From NCBI GenBank assembly GCA_036488815.1, contig DASXGX010000083.1:1-64000 (forward strand): a stretch of 64,000 nt of DNA, in the 5' to 3' direction. The DNA is from Roseiarcus sp036488815 (GTDB taxonomy: Bacteria; Pseudomonadota; Alphaproteobacteria; Rhizobiales; Beijerinckiaceae). Shown in pieces: positions 1 to 7,440 of this stretch. A model generated the notes under the pieces. That model was not told where the DNA came from. It did not search any database and saw nothing but the letters and a program-made list of their open reading frames with translations. A program made the position numbers and the translations under genes. Position 1 is the stretch's first letter; every line of letters starts with the position of its first letter.

Positions 1-702
1 CAGTTCGTCGGCTGCCTGCAGGGCATCGGCGAGGCGGCGCGCGCGCTCGACTTCCCGATCGTCTCCGGCAACGTCTCGCTCTACAACGAGACCATGGGCG
101 CCGGCATTCCCCCGACGCCGGCGATCGGCGGCGTCGGCCTCGTCGCCGACGTCGCCAAGACGGCCTCGCTCGCCTTCAAGCGAGAGGGCGACGCCGTGCT
201 GCTGATCGGCGGCGCGCCCGGCTGGCTCGGCCGCTCGGCCTATCTCGCGACGATCCTCGGCCGCGACGAGGGCGCGCCGCCGCCGGTCGATCTCGCCGCC
301 GAACGGCGCAACGGCGACTTCGTCGTCTCGCTCATCCACGCCGGCCGGGTCAGCGCCGTGCACGATCTCTCCGACGGCGGCCTCGCCGTCGCGTTGGCGG
401 AGATGGCGATGGCGGGCGGGCTCGGCGTCACGATCGATGCAGGCGCGATCGACGGTCCGGCACATGCGTTCTTCTTCGGGGAGGATCAGGCCCGCTACGT
501 CGTGACGATGCGGCCTGAAAATGTCGCCGCGCTCATCGCGGACGCGGGCGCAGCGGGCGTTCCGGCGGCGCAGATCGGGACCACCGGCGGCGACGCGCTC
601 ACGCTTCCCGGCGAGGCGCCGATCGTCGTCGCCAGGCTCGCTGACGCTTTCGAATCGTGGTTTCCCGCTTATATGGACGGGAAGCAGAAGGAGCCGAAAT
701 AG
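1..702 (+). CDS. purL: Phosphoribosylformylglycinamidine synthase, large subunit (3' part)
   Basis: PurL makes FGAM from FGAR, ATP and glutamine-derived ammonia in purine synthesis. The reading frame is open from base 1, so the gene begins upstream and only the last 233 codons are present. The visible part holds the conserved SGNVSLYNET segment near residue 27 and the C-terminal AIRS-type domain, with HDLSDGGLAVALAEMA around residues 120-135 and FFGEDQARY near 158, both typical of PurL. The TAG stop abuts the ATG of the BolA-like gene, which suggests co-transcription. Family assignment is firm; the N-terminal half cannot be judged. Confidence 0.96.
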   Translation, partial: QFVGCLQGIGEAARALDFPIVSGNVSLYNETMGAGIPPTPAIGGVGLVADVAKTASLAFKREGDAVLLIGGAPGWLGRSAYLATILGRDEGAPPPVDLAAERRNGDFVVSLIHAGRVSAVHDLSDGGLAVALAEMAMAGGLGVTIDAGAIDGPAHAFFFGEDQARYVVTMRPENVAALIADAGAAGVPAAQIGTTGGDALTLPGEAPIVVARLADAFESWFPAYMDGKQKEPK

Positions 703-933
703 ATGGCGATGTCGTTGGTCGAAATCGAAACCATGATCCGCGAGGCGCTGCCCGACGCGAAGGTCGAAGTGCGGGATTTGGCCGGCGACGGCAACCACTA
801 CGCCGCCACGGTCGTCAGCGCCGCCTTCGCCGGCAAGAGCCGCGTGCAGCAGCACCAGATGGTCTACGCCGCCCTCCAGGGCCGCATGGGCGGAGTGCTG
901 CACGCGCTCGCGCTGACGACGTCGGCGGGGTAA
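703..933 (+). CDS. BolA/IbaG-family protein
   Basis: A 76-residue protein with the BolA fold signature: an N-terminal helix (SLVEIETMIREALPDA), a GNHYAATVVS strand segment and the helix RVQQHQMVYAAL, then GGVLHALALTT. The pattern is that of the IbaG/YrbA branch, whose members bind [2Fe-2S] clusters together with monothiol glutaredoxins. The ATG follows the purL stop directly, so translation is probably coupled. In many alphaproteobacteria a grxD gene follows this pair; here a DUF1902-type gene and a scarred patch follow instead, so the expected partner is not adjacent. Cluster binding is a family inference. Confidence 0.9.
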   Translation: MAMSLVEIETMIREALPDAKVEVRDLAGDGNHYAATVVSAAFAGKSRVQQHQMVYAALQGRMGGVLHALALTTSAG

Positions 934-1060
934 GGCGACGGAGGCGGAATTTGACGCCCGCTCTGCTCTGGCGCCATTCTGTTGCGTCAGTTCTGTCGGA
1001 CGATCGAAGGGCGTCGCCTCGCACTCTGTCCGTCGGTGGTCGACCATGCCTGGAACGCTG

Positions 1061-1264
1061 ATGAGCTATGTCGTCAAAGTCGGCTTCGACGAGTCCGAGC
1101 GCCGATACTTCGTGATCTCTTCTGACCTTCCTGGCCTGCACATTGAGGCCGACAGCTTCGAGGAATTCGTGGAGGCCGTGCGGGACGTCGCCCCCGATTT
1201 GGTGGGAGCGCATCCTGAGGGTTGCCGACTTCGCTTCGAGCGAGAAGTCGCCCTCACCGGCTGA
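1061..1264 (+). CDS. DUF1902/HicB-like antitoxin-type protein
   Basis: A small protein of 67 residues beginning MSYVVKVGFDESERRYF, followed by VISSDLPGLHIEADSFEEF and a PDLV segment. This is the beta-beta-alpha layout of DUF1902 and HicB-type partial RNase H-like folds, which usually act as antitoxins. I chose ATG 1061, which has GGAACG five bases upstream; an in-frame ATG at 1046 would add five residues. The stop TGA overlaps the ATG of a truncated hicA-like frame (TGATG at 1262-1266), the usual coupling in such pairs. With the toxin broken it may now be an orphan. The family call is by motif pattern only. Confidence 0.7.
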   Translation: MSYVVKVGFDESERRYFVISSDLPGLHIEADSFEEFVEAVRDVAPDLVGAHPEGCRLRFEREVALTG

Positions 1265-1368
1265 TGGGCTCCAATCTTTATCCCGAGCTTGTCCGGCTGC
1301 TGCGTGAAGCATTGGCCTTGGGATCGCGGCGGGCGAAATCGCCCCAGAATACGACGTCGGCGGAGTAA
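1264..1368 (+). pseudogene. Truncated hicA-like toxin gene
   Basis: An ATG overlapping the upstream stop opens a 34-codon frame that begins MGSNLYPELVRLLREA. This matches the start of HicA/YcfA-type mRNA interferases, which typically continue with a G-C-x-x-x-R-x-G-K-G-S-H segment carrying the catalytic His. Here the frame departs after about 16 codons, exactly where a 45-bp segment resembling the quinone reductase gene at 3526-3570 begins, and it stops soon after (TAA). The catalytic region is absent, so no toxin can be made. The HicA assignment rests on few residues plus the coupled DUF1902 partner. Confidence 0.55.
1309..1353 (-). repeat. 45-bp copy of a quinone reductase gene segment
   Basis: These 45 bases match 3526-3570 with three mismatches. 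Read on the minus strand they encode DVVFWGDFARRDPKANA, against VFWGDFARRDPAANA in the intact gene at 3375-4373. Two mismatches change a codon in the middle (Ala to Lys), so this looks like a fragment of a diverged paralogue rather than a fresh copy. It sits at the breakpoint of the hicA-like gene, where the sequence GCA is shared by both sides. Confidence 0.75.
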
Positions 1369-1373
1369 CCCCG

Positions 1374-1412
1374 CCGTCATCGCGAGCGGAGCGAAGCGAT
1401 CCAGAGATCGCG
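1374..1412. repeat. Left arm of perfect 39-bp inverted repeat
   Basis: This 39-bp stretch is the exact reverse complement of 1759-1797. The two arms enclose the GIY-YIG gene. Each arm carries its own short internal palindrome (ATCGC ... GCGAT). Repeats of this look (GCGAGCGGAGCGAAGC) are common between genes in alphaproteobacteria. Confidence 0.9.
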
Positions 1413-1433
1413 ACGCCCGAAATTGAGCGCTGA

Positions 1434-1715
1434 TCACGCAAAATCGCTATAGAGATCGCGCCACTCGGGGTTGAACCGGTCGATCAGTAGCAGCTTGTTG
1501 CGGCGGGACGCGCCCTTGATTTGCTTCTCCCGGTCAATCGCTGCCGCCATGTCCTCGTACATCTCGTAGTAAACGAGCAGCTTGCAGCCGTACCGGCTGG
1601 TAAATCCTGGCGTAAGCCCCTCCCTGTGGTGGGAAACGCGCTGGGGCAAATTGGACGTGACGCCTGTGTAGAGCGTTCCGTTGCTTGCCATGATGGAAAT
1701 GGCCGGGCGTTTCAT
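1434..1715 (-). CDS. GIY-YIG endonuclease domain protein
   Basis: A 93-residue protein with a single GIY-YIG domain of the small UPF0213-like type: GTLYTGVTSNLPQRVSHHR at the N-terminus, then a GFTSRYG segment, LVYYEMYEDMAAAIDREKQ and a C-terminal NPEWRDLY. Family members usually start with YVYILAS; this one has AISIMAS, so the first catalytic Tyr of the GIY element appears to be missing and activity is uncertain. ATG 1715 fits the domain start; a GTG at 1748 would add 11 residues. The gene lies between perfect 39-bp inverted repeats. No operon partner is seen. Its cellular role is not known to me. Confidence 0.8.
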   Translation of the reverse strand: MKRPAISIMASNGTLYTGVTSNLPQRVSHHREGLTPGFTSRYGCKLLVYYEMYEDMAAAIDREKQIKGASRRNKLLLIDRFNPEWRDLYSDFA

Positions 1716-1758
1716 CGCGGCAGTTCGCTGGCGCCGTCTCGCCTCCACCCTGCGAATG

Positions 1759-1797
1759 CGCGATCTCTGGATCGCTTCGCTCCGCTCGCGATGACGG
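1759..1797. repeat. Right arm of perfect 39-bp inverted repeat
   Basis: Exact reverse complement of 1374-1412. The distance between outer ends is 424 bp, and the enclosed DNA contains only the GIY-YIG gene. I see no obvious target-site duplication just outside the arms. Confidence 0.9.
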
Positions 1798-1812
1798 AAC
1801 CTCTCTTCACCA

Positions 1813-3378
1813 CTACCTGCCCCAGCGCCCCGCAGCCCACGCTTCTCGCAATTCCCGTTTCAGCACCTTCCCGATGGCGCTGCGCGGCAGCGCGTCGACG
1901 AAGCGCACGGCGGCGAGCTTTTGGGTCTTGCCGAGGCGCGCGTTGGTCCAGTCGCGCAGTTCGCCAGCGTCGAGCGCGGCGCCGATTTTGAGCGCCACGA
2001 ACGCCACCGGCGTCTCGCCCCATTCGGCCGAGGGAACGCCGACGACCGCCGCCTCGGCGATCTCCATGCGCTCAGCGAGCACCGCCTCGAGGTCGCTCGG
2101 GTAAATGTTGAAGCCGCCGGAAATAATCATGTCCTTGCGGCGATCCATCAGGATGAGGAAGCCGTCCTCGTCGAAGCGCCCGACGTCGCCGGTGCGGATG
2201 AAGCGCCGCCCGTCGGCGTCGAGCCATTCCGCCGCGCGCGTCGCATCGGGCCGTTTGCGATAGCCTTCCATCATCGCCCCCGAGCGGCCGACGATCTCGC
2301 CCGCTTCGCCTCGGGCGACCTCGCGGCCCTCTTCGTCGATGAGCCGAATCTCGTGGCCTTCAGCAGGCCGCCCGACAGTGTGCAGCTTGTCGGGGAAGAG
2401 ATGCGCAGGCAGCAGGCAGGAGCCGCCGCCCTCGGTCATGCCGTAAATCTCAATCAAGCCGCCCGGCCAGCGCTTCAGCACGTCGCGCTTGAGTTCGGCC
2501 GAGAACGGCGCGCTGGTCGAGAATTTCATTTGAAAGCTCGCCAGATCGAACGCGTCGAAATCGGGCGACGCCATGATGCGGCGGTATTGCACGGGGACGA
2601 GCATCGCATGGGTAGCGCGCACGCGCTCGGCGAGGGCGAGGAAAGCGCGCGCCTCGAATTTGCGCATCAACGCGACCGCGCCGCCCATGGCCAGCGCGGG
2701 GATGAGACTGACGAGCGTCGTGTTTGAGTAGAGCGGCGTCGAGAGCAGCGCGATGGAGTGCGGTCCGTAGCCAAACTGGCGGGCTCGCCGCATGTGGCCC
2801 CATCGCATCGCATGCGATTGGTCGATGCCCTTGGGCGCGCCGGTGGTTCCCGAGGAATAGATCGTGTTGAACACCCATTCAGGGGCGACCTCGACGCTCG
2901 CCGGCCGGGCGCCCTGCGGCGCAAGCCAATCCACCAATCGGGCGCCGCGCGCTTGCCCGTCGAGCGCGACGCGGGGCAAGCCGGCCTCGACGTCGATGAG
3001 CGCGGCCTCGGTCGTCGCATCGAGAAAGAGAACCCGCGCCTCGCAATCGCGCGTCATCTCGGCAAGGCTCTTCGCCGTCGCGCTCGGCGCGAGGGGCGCG
3101 ACGGCGACGCCGACCCGCAACGCGCCGAAAAACGCGGCGACATATTCGAAGCTCGAGGCGGCGCAGATTGCGACCGTCTCACGCGGCTGGACCGCGTCGC
3201 GCTGCAAGGCGGCGGCAACGCGGTCGATCGCCGCGTCGAACTCGCGATAGGTCATCCTCCGCTCGCCGTCGATCACGGCGATGCGGTCGGGCGCTTCGGC
3301 CGCGGTCGCCCGCACCCGATCGGCGACCCGCTCGAAGTCGGGCCACGCCTGGCGAAAGTCCGGGAAGTCGCCGCTCAT
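1813..3378 (-). CDS. Acyl-CoA ligase (AMP-binding, class I adenylate-forming)
   Basis: A 521-residue enzyme that should activate a carboxylic acid with ATP and CoA through an acyl-adenylate. All core motifs are present in order: P-loop A3 YSSGTTGAPKG near 173-183, A5 IYGMTEGGG near 316, A7 RTGDVGRFDEDGF near 395, hinge A8 DRRKDMIISGGFNIYP near 410, and the catalytic Lys in A10 SAIGKVLKREL near 505. Its ATG overlaps the stop of the upstream quinone oxidoreductase gene by 4 bp, so the two form an operon. The substrate cannot be read from the sequence; medium- or long-chain fatty or aromatic acids are possible. Confidence 0.9.
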   Translation of the reverse strand: MSGDFPDFRQAWPDFERVADRVRATAAEAPDRIAVIDGERRMTYREFDAAIDRVAAALQRDAVQPRETVAICAASSFEYVAAFFGALRVGVAVAPLAPSATAKSLAEMTRDCEARVLFLDATTEAALIDVEAGLPRVALDGQARGARLVDWLAPQGARPASVEVAPEWVFNTIYSSGTTGAPKGIDQSHAMRWGHMRRARQFGYGPHSIALLSTPLYSNTTLVSLIPALAMGGAVALMRKFEARAFLALAERVRATHAMLVPVQYRRIMASPDFDAFDLASFQMKFSTSAPFSAELKRDVLKRWPGGLIEIYGMTEGGGSCLLPAHLFPDKLHTVGRPAEGHEIRLIDEEGREVARGEAGEIVGRSGAMMEGYRKRPDATRAAEWLDADGRRFIRTGDVGRFDEDGFLILMDRRKDMIISGGFNIYPSDLEAVLAERMEIAEAAVVGVPSAEWGETPVAFVALKIGAALDAGELRDWTNARLGKTQKLAAVRFVDALPRSAIGKVLKRELREAWAAGRWGR

Positions 3379-4373
3379 GGAACGGTGACCACGACCTTCC
3401 CCAGCGCGCCGCGCCCCGCCAGCAGCGCGATCGCCTCGCCTCCGCGCGCGAGAGGAAAATGCGCCGAGACCCGTGGCTTGATCTTGCCTTGCGCGTAAAG
3501 CTCAATCAGCTCGGCGTTGTTGGCGGCATTGGCCGCGGGATCGCGGCGGGCGAAATCGCCCCAGAAGACGCCGACGATGTCGCAGCCTTTGAGCAGCGCG
3601 AGGTTGAGCGGAATTCTCGCGATGCCGGCGGGGAAGCCGACGACGAGGAAGCGTCCCTCCCAGGCGATGGCGCGCAACGCCGCTTCTGAATAGTCGCCGC
3701 CGACGCTGTCGTAGATCACGTCGGCGCCGCTCTCGCCGCAGGCGGATTTGAAGAGATCGGCAAGCTTCCTCGAGCCGTCCTTGTCGAACGGGCCGGAGGG
3801 ATAGACGACGCCGGAATCGGCGCCCCAGCTCTTGGCGAGATCGACCTTGTCCGGCGTCGAAGCGGCGGCGATGACGCGCGCGCCCATCGCTTTGCCGAGT
3901 TCGACCGCCGCCGAGCCGACGCCGCCGGCGGCGCCGAGGACGAGCAGGCTTTGGCCGGGCTCGAGATGGGCGCGGTCCTTCAACGCGTGGTAGGTCGTTC
4001 CGTAGGTGAACAGCAGCGCCGCCGCCTCGTCGAACGGCATCGCGTCGGGGATCGGCGCCACCCGCGCCTCATTGACCGCGATCTTCTCCGCCATGCCGCC
4101 CGAACCGGGCAAGGCGACGACCCGCTGGCCGACCCGGAACCGCGAGACCTCCGCGCCGACGGTCTCGATCACGCCGGCGACCTCGCCGCCCGGCGCAAAC
4201 GGGCGGGTCGGCCGGATCTGATACTTGTCCTCGATGACGAGCGAATCGGGGAAATTGACGCCACATGCGGCGACCCGAATGAGGACCTCGCGCGCACGCG
4301 GCGCCGGATCGGCGACCTCCTCGAGAACGAGCGTCTCGGGTCCGCCGGGGGCCTTGCTCAACAGCGCTTTCAT
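3375..4373 (-). CDS. NADPH:quinone oxidoreductase family (MDR superfamily)
   Basis: A 332-residue medium-chain reductase. The N-terminal GroES-like domain has CGVNFPDSLVIEDKYQ and PGGEVAGVIE (residues 38-75); the Rossmann domain has VLGAAGGVGSAAVELGKAMG near 145-165 for NADPH binding; the C-terminus carries VFWGDFARRDP near 270. Zinc-binding cysteines of alcohol dehydrogenases are absent, as in quinone/enoyl reductases. The stop overlaps the acyl-CoA ligase start, suggesting a joint role in acyl-CoA metabolism. A near copy of bases 3526-3570 lies at 1309-1353. True substrate unknown. Confidence 0.9.
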   Translation of the reverse strand: MKALLSKAPGGPETLVLEEVADPAPRAREVLIRVAACGVNFPDSLVIEDKYQIRPTRPFAPGGEVAGVIETVGAEVSRFRVGQRVVALPGSGGMAEKIAVNEARVAPIPDAMPFDEAAALLFTYGTTYHALKDRAHLEPGQSLLVLGAAGGVGSAAVELGKAMGARVIAAASTPDKVDLAKSWGADSGVVYPSGPFDKDGSRKLADLFKSACGESGADVIYDSVGGDYSEAALRAIAWEGRFLVVGFPAGIARIPLNLALLKGCDIVGVFWGDFARRDPAANAANNAELIELYAQGKIKPRVSAHFPLARGGEAIALLAGRGALGKVVVTVP

Positions 4374-4535
4374 CGTTGGCGTCTCTCCCTTTGCGACCCG
4401 TCCGTCGCTTGCTGCGCCGGAGTCGAATCCTGTCGTTGGCTCCCGATGCTACCGATGGCGCCGGGGAAGGCAAGCCGAGCTTGACAATCGCGCCTGGCGC
4501 TGACGTTTGTCGCGGCGAACCGTTCGGAAGAGCAT

Positions 4536-5492
4536 ATGGACGATCCGCGTCTGGACGACCCGCATCTCACCGCCCCACTCGCGCCGTTTCATGGCGAGCG
4601 GCCGGCGGCGCCGGCATGGTTTTCGCGCGCGCTTCAGCATCAGCCGGAGCGCCGCTTCGTCATGGTCGATGGGGCGAAGATCGAGACGCTGATCTGGGAG
4701 CCGGCGGAAAAGCCTGCGAAACCGGGCCTCATGCTGCTGCACGGCAACGGCGCGCACGCCGACTGGTGGTCGTTTCTTGCACCCTATCTCGCCAGAGATC
4801 GCCGCGTCGTCGCGCTCTCATGGTCCGGCATGGGCGGCTCGGATTGGCGGCCTTTGTATTCGCGGGCGATTTTCGAGCGCGAGCCGATCGAAGTCGCCGC
4901 AGCGACCCGCCTCGACGAAAATGGGCCGCCGATCCTGATCGCCCATTCCTTCGGCGGCCGGATCGCGCTGTCGCTCATCGCCAAGCGCCCCGAGCCGTTC
5001 GGCGCGGCGGTGATCGTTGACCCGCCCGTCTTCGCGCCGGATCGCCCTTGGAAGCCGAGGCCAGGCGACGCGCAGCCTAAACCCCACCGCGTCTATACGA
5101 CGCTGGCGGAGGCGTTGGCGCGCTTCCGGTTCCTGCCGGCGCAGCCCTGCGCCAATCTCTTCATCGCCGATCACATCGCGCGCCTGAGCCTGCGAGAAGT
5201 CCCCGAAAGCGGCTGGACGTGGCGGTTCGATCCGTTCCTGTGGCGGAACATGAAGCGGGAGGACCCGGCGATCGACATCCGGGCGGCCCAGCGACCGCTG
5301 GCGCTCATTCGCGGCGGCGCTTCGCGGCTCATGCGAGCCGAGGACGCCGTCTTCATGATGAGCCTGCTCCCGGAGGGTTCGCCCTCGATCGAGATTCCCG
5401 AGGCGGAACATCATGTGATGATCGATCAGCCGCTCGCTTTCGTCGCGGCGATCGAGGCGTTGCTCACGAGTTGGCCGAAAGCGGGTCCTTGA
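4536..5492 (+). CDS. Alpha/beta hydrolase
   Basis: A 318-residue cytoplasmic alpha/beta hydrolase. The oxyanion segment LLHGNGAHADWW is near residue 67, the nucleophile elbow is IAHSFGG (Ser138, the common G-x-S-x-G in A-H-S-F-G form), and the likely catalytic His is in EAEHHVMID near 295. An LSWSGMGGSD segment near 95-103 is typical of hydrolases in this fold. It is transcribed away from the quinone reductase gene across a 160-bp gap. No partner suggests a substrate; esterase, lactonase or dehalogenase-like activities remain open. Confidence 0.85.
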   Translation: MDDPRLDDPHLTAPLAPFHGERPAAPAWFSRALQHQPERRFVMVDGAKIETLIWEPAEKPAKPGLMLLHGNGAHADWWSFLAPYLARDRRVVALSWSGMGGSDWRPLYSRAIFEREPIEVAAATRLDENGPPILIAHSFGGRIALSLIAKRPEPFGAAVIVDPPVFAPDRPWKPRPGDAQPKPHRVYTTLAEALARFRFLPAQPCANLFIADHIARLSLREVPESGWTWRFDPFLWRNMKREDPAIDIRAAQRPLALIRGGASRLMRAEDAVFMMSLLPEGSPSIEIPEAEHHVMIDQPLAFVAAIEALLTSWPKAGP

Positions 5493-5719
5493 CAGCCTCG
5501 TGGCTTCGGAAGTTTTGGCCTCCATCAGGTCGACGGCGCTCTTGGTCGCCGCCCTCGCCGCAATAGACGTAAGCCCGACAATTCCTTTTCGATCCGCCGC
5601 AACCAGATTACACTTCGTCGGAGCGAGGGCGCGGCGTCAAGGCCTTCGCGCGAAGGCGGCCTTGTCAATGTAGGCCGGCTTAAGCGGTTGATATTGCTGA
5701 GGCGAGCGTCAAGCGAAGC

Positions 5720-5812
5720 CTTGACAAGACTTGACATAAATTGACGTCTCTTGACGAAATCATGCGGAGATTTGACGTCAGGCTGGACGAGGCGTTGACG
5801 ACCGCCTCTTGA
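5720..5812 (+). repeat. Array of TTGAC motifs, first four spaced exactly 10 bp
   Basis: The 336-bp gap between the hydrolase and pth (5493-5828) has no gene I can support. It contains TTGAC at 5720, 5730, 5740, 5750, 5771, 5794 and 5808. The first four repeat with a strict 10-bp period and different 5-bp spacers. Two inverted copies (GTCAA) lie at 5664 and 5707. The flanking genes converge, so this is not an ordinary promoter position. Confidence 0.85.
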
Positions 5813-5828
5813 CGGGCAGTGCCTCGAA

Positions 5829-6419
5829 CTACTCCTTGCCGGCGAAGCCGGCGGCCTCGATGGCGAGATGCGTCTTGTTCTGGAAGCTCGCGTCCTGGCC
5901 GGCGACGAGCAGCTCGGCGGCGTCGGCGACCGCGTCGCACACCGTCTCGACCCAGGGCATTTCCGACTTGGCGAAGTCGCCGAGGACGAAGTTGTGCACC
6001 AGCGCCTTGTCGCCGGGGTGGCCGATGCCGAGCCGGACGCGCTTGTAATCGTTGCCGATATGGGCGGTGATCGAGCGCAGGCCGTTATGGCCCGCCGCCC
6101 CGCCGCCGACCTTGACCCTCACTTTGGCGGGGGCGAGGTCGAGTTCGTCGTGAAGAACGACGATCGCGCCGAGGTCGAGCTTATAATAGCGCATCGCCTC
6201 GCCGACGCTGCGGCCGGATTCGTTCATGTAGGTTTCCGGCATCAGCAGCGCGACGCGCTCGCCGCCGATCGCTCCCTCGGCGATCACGCCCTGGAACCGA
6301 GCGCGGAACGGCGCAAAGCGGCGCCGCTCCGCCATCCGCTCGACGGCCATGAAGCCGATATTATGGCGATTCCTGGCGTGACGCGCGCCCGGATTGCCGA
6401 GGCCTGCGATGAGGATCAT
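5829..6419 (-). CDS. pth: Peptidyl-tRNA hydrolase
   Basis: Pth releases tRNA from peptidyl-tRNA that drops off the ribosome. The 196-residue length is normal. The key residues are visible: Asn in GLGNPG (residue 9), the catalytic His in RHNIGF (residue 19), the Asp in LHDELDL near 93 and Asn in GHNGLRSI near 114. It follows rplY on the same strand with a terminator between them; the ATG is only 14 bases past that terminator's U-run, so either read-through or a promoter inside the rplY end must drive it. The rplY-pth order is widely conserved. Confidence 0.97.
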   Translation of the reverse strand: MILIAGLGNPGARHARNRHNIGFMAVERMAERRRFAPFRARFQGVIAEGAIGGERVALLMPETYMNESGRSVGEAMRYYKLDLGAIVVLHDELDLAPAKVRVKVGGGAAGHNGLRSITAHIGNDYKRVRLGIGHPGDKALVHNFVLGDFAKSEMPWVETVCDAVADAAELLVAGQDASFQNKTHLAIEAAGFAGKE

Positions 6420-6432
6420 GACGCCTGCCGAT

Positions 6433-6466
6433 AAAAAAGCCCGCCCGCCGGCAAGGGCGGACGGGC
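6433..6466 (-). terminator. Rho-independent terminator after rplY
   Basis: On the minus strand an interrupted GC-rich stem (GCCCG/CGGGC and GGCGG/CCGCC pairs, one mismatch, loop of six at 6450-6455) is followed directly by six U (6438-6433). It lies 33 bases after the rplY stop and just before the pth start, so it may tune rather than abolish pth expression. Confidence 0.85.
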
Positions 6467-6499
6467 CAACAGCCTAAAGTCCGGCGCGCAGCCGGCCCG

Positions 6500-7186
6500 T
6501 CACTTCTTGGCCGCAGGCGCGGCGGACTTCGCCGGAGCCGCGGCGGCGCCCTTGGCAGGCGCGGCGGCGGCGGCAGGAGCCGCAGCGGCGGCGCCGGCGG
6601 CCGGCGCCTCTTCCTGGAACACGGTCGGCGGCACGATCGTCACGACCGCGTGGTCGGTCTTGGTTTCGGCCATACGGCAACCCTCGGGCAACTTGATCGT
6701 CGAGAGGTGCACCGAATCGTGGAAGTCCATCTCGGCGAGGTCGATCGTGATCGCCTCCGGAATGGCGTCCGCCGGGGCGAACACTTCAACTGTGTGCAAC
6801 ACGAGGTTGACCGTGCCGCCCTTCTTGACGCCCGGTGAGATGTCGCGATTGGCGACGTGGACCGGAACGCCGATGCGCACCCGCGACCCTGCCTTCAGGC
6901 GGAAGAAGTCGACATGGACGGGCCTGTCGGTCACGACGTCGAGCTGATAGTCGCGCGGCAGGACGCGCTCCTTGCGCCCTTCGATGTCGAGTTCGAAGAT
7001 CGTGGTGAGGAAGTGGCCGGAATAGATGAGCTTGTTGAGGTCTTTGAAATCGACCGCAATCGGCTCGGCCTTCTCGCCGCCGCCGTAAATGACGCCTGGA
7101 ACGCGGCCTTCGCGACGAACAGAGCGGGCGGCCCCCTTGCCTATCCCGCTGCGCGTCACGGCCGCGAGTTGCTTGATCGCTGCCAT
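6500..7186 (-). CDS. rplY: 50S ribosomal protein L25/general stress protein Ctc
   Basis: A 228-residue long-form bL25. The N-terminal domain that binds 5S rRNA starts at about residue 5 (LAAVTRSGIGKGAARSVRRE, then GRVPGVIYGG) and the TL5/Ctc C-terminal domain runs to about residue 190 (VHVDFFRL, GVPVHV, LAEMDFHDSVHLSTIKLP). A 30-residue Ala/Pro/Lys tail ends the protein, as in other alphaproteobacterial L25 proteins. I chose ATG 7186 because AAGGGA lies eight bases upstream and the domain begins there; the open frame extends 80 codons further upstream without a supporting ribosome site. Confidence 0.96.
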   Translation of the reverse strand: MAAIKQLAAVTRSGIGKGAARSVRREGRVPGVIYGGGEKAEPIAVDFKDLNKLIYSGHFLTTIFELDIEGRKERVLPRDYQLDVVTDRPVHVDFFRLKAGSRVRIGVPVHVANRDISPGVKKGGTVNLVLHTVEVFAPADAIPEAITIDLAEMDFHDSVHLSTIKLPEGCRMAETKTDHAVVTIVPPTVFQEEAPAAGAAAAAPAAAAAPAKGAAAAPAKSAAPAAKK

Positions 7187-7440
7187 GTCGGATATCCCTT
7201 GAGTTGATCGCGCCCTGCCTCCAGGGGTGTCGGAAACGGCGCGAACGCGCCTTATAGTGAGGGCCGAACAGAGTTTCAAGCCGACCCTGGAAATCCCGCC
7301 AATGACATTCAGTTGATTGCGGAGCGCGTGATTTCCGGTCTCGACGGGCCTAAATAGGCCGCACGGGTCCCCGAGTCGCTGATCGACTCCTGTTGCCGGC
7401 GCCGCCGACAGCCGTCGACCCAACATGTCGATGGATCCCG

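Noticed and set aside
7393..7440. 16-residue N-terminal extension of the MFS exporter
   Set aside because: The extension is polar and Pro-rich; the first TM and family start fit ATG 7441.
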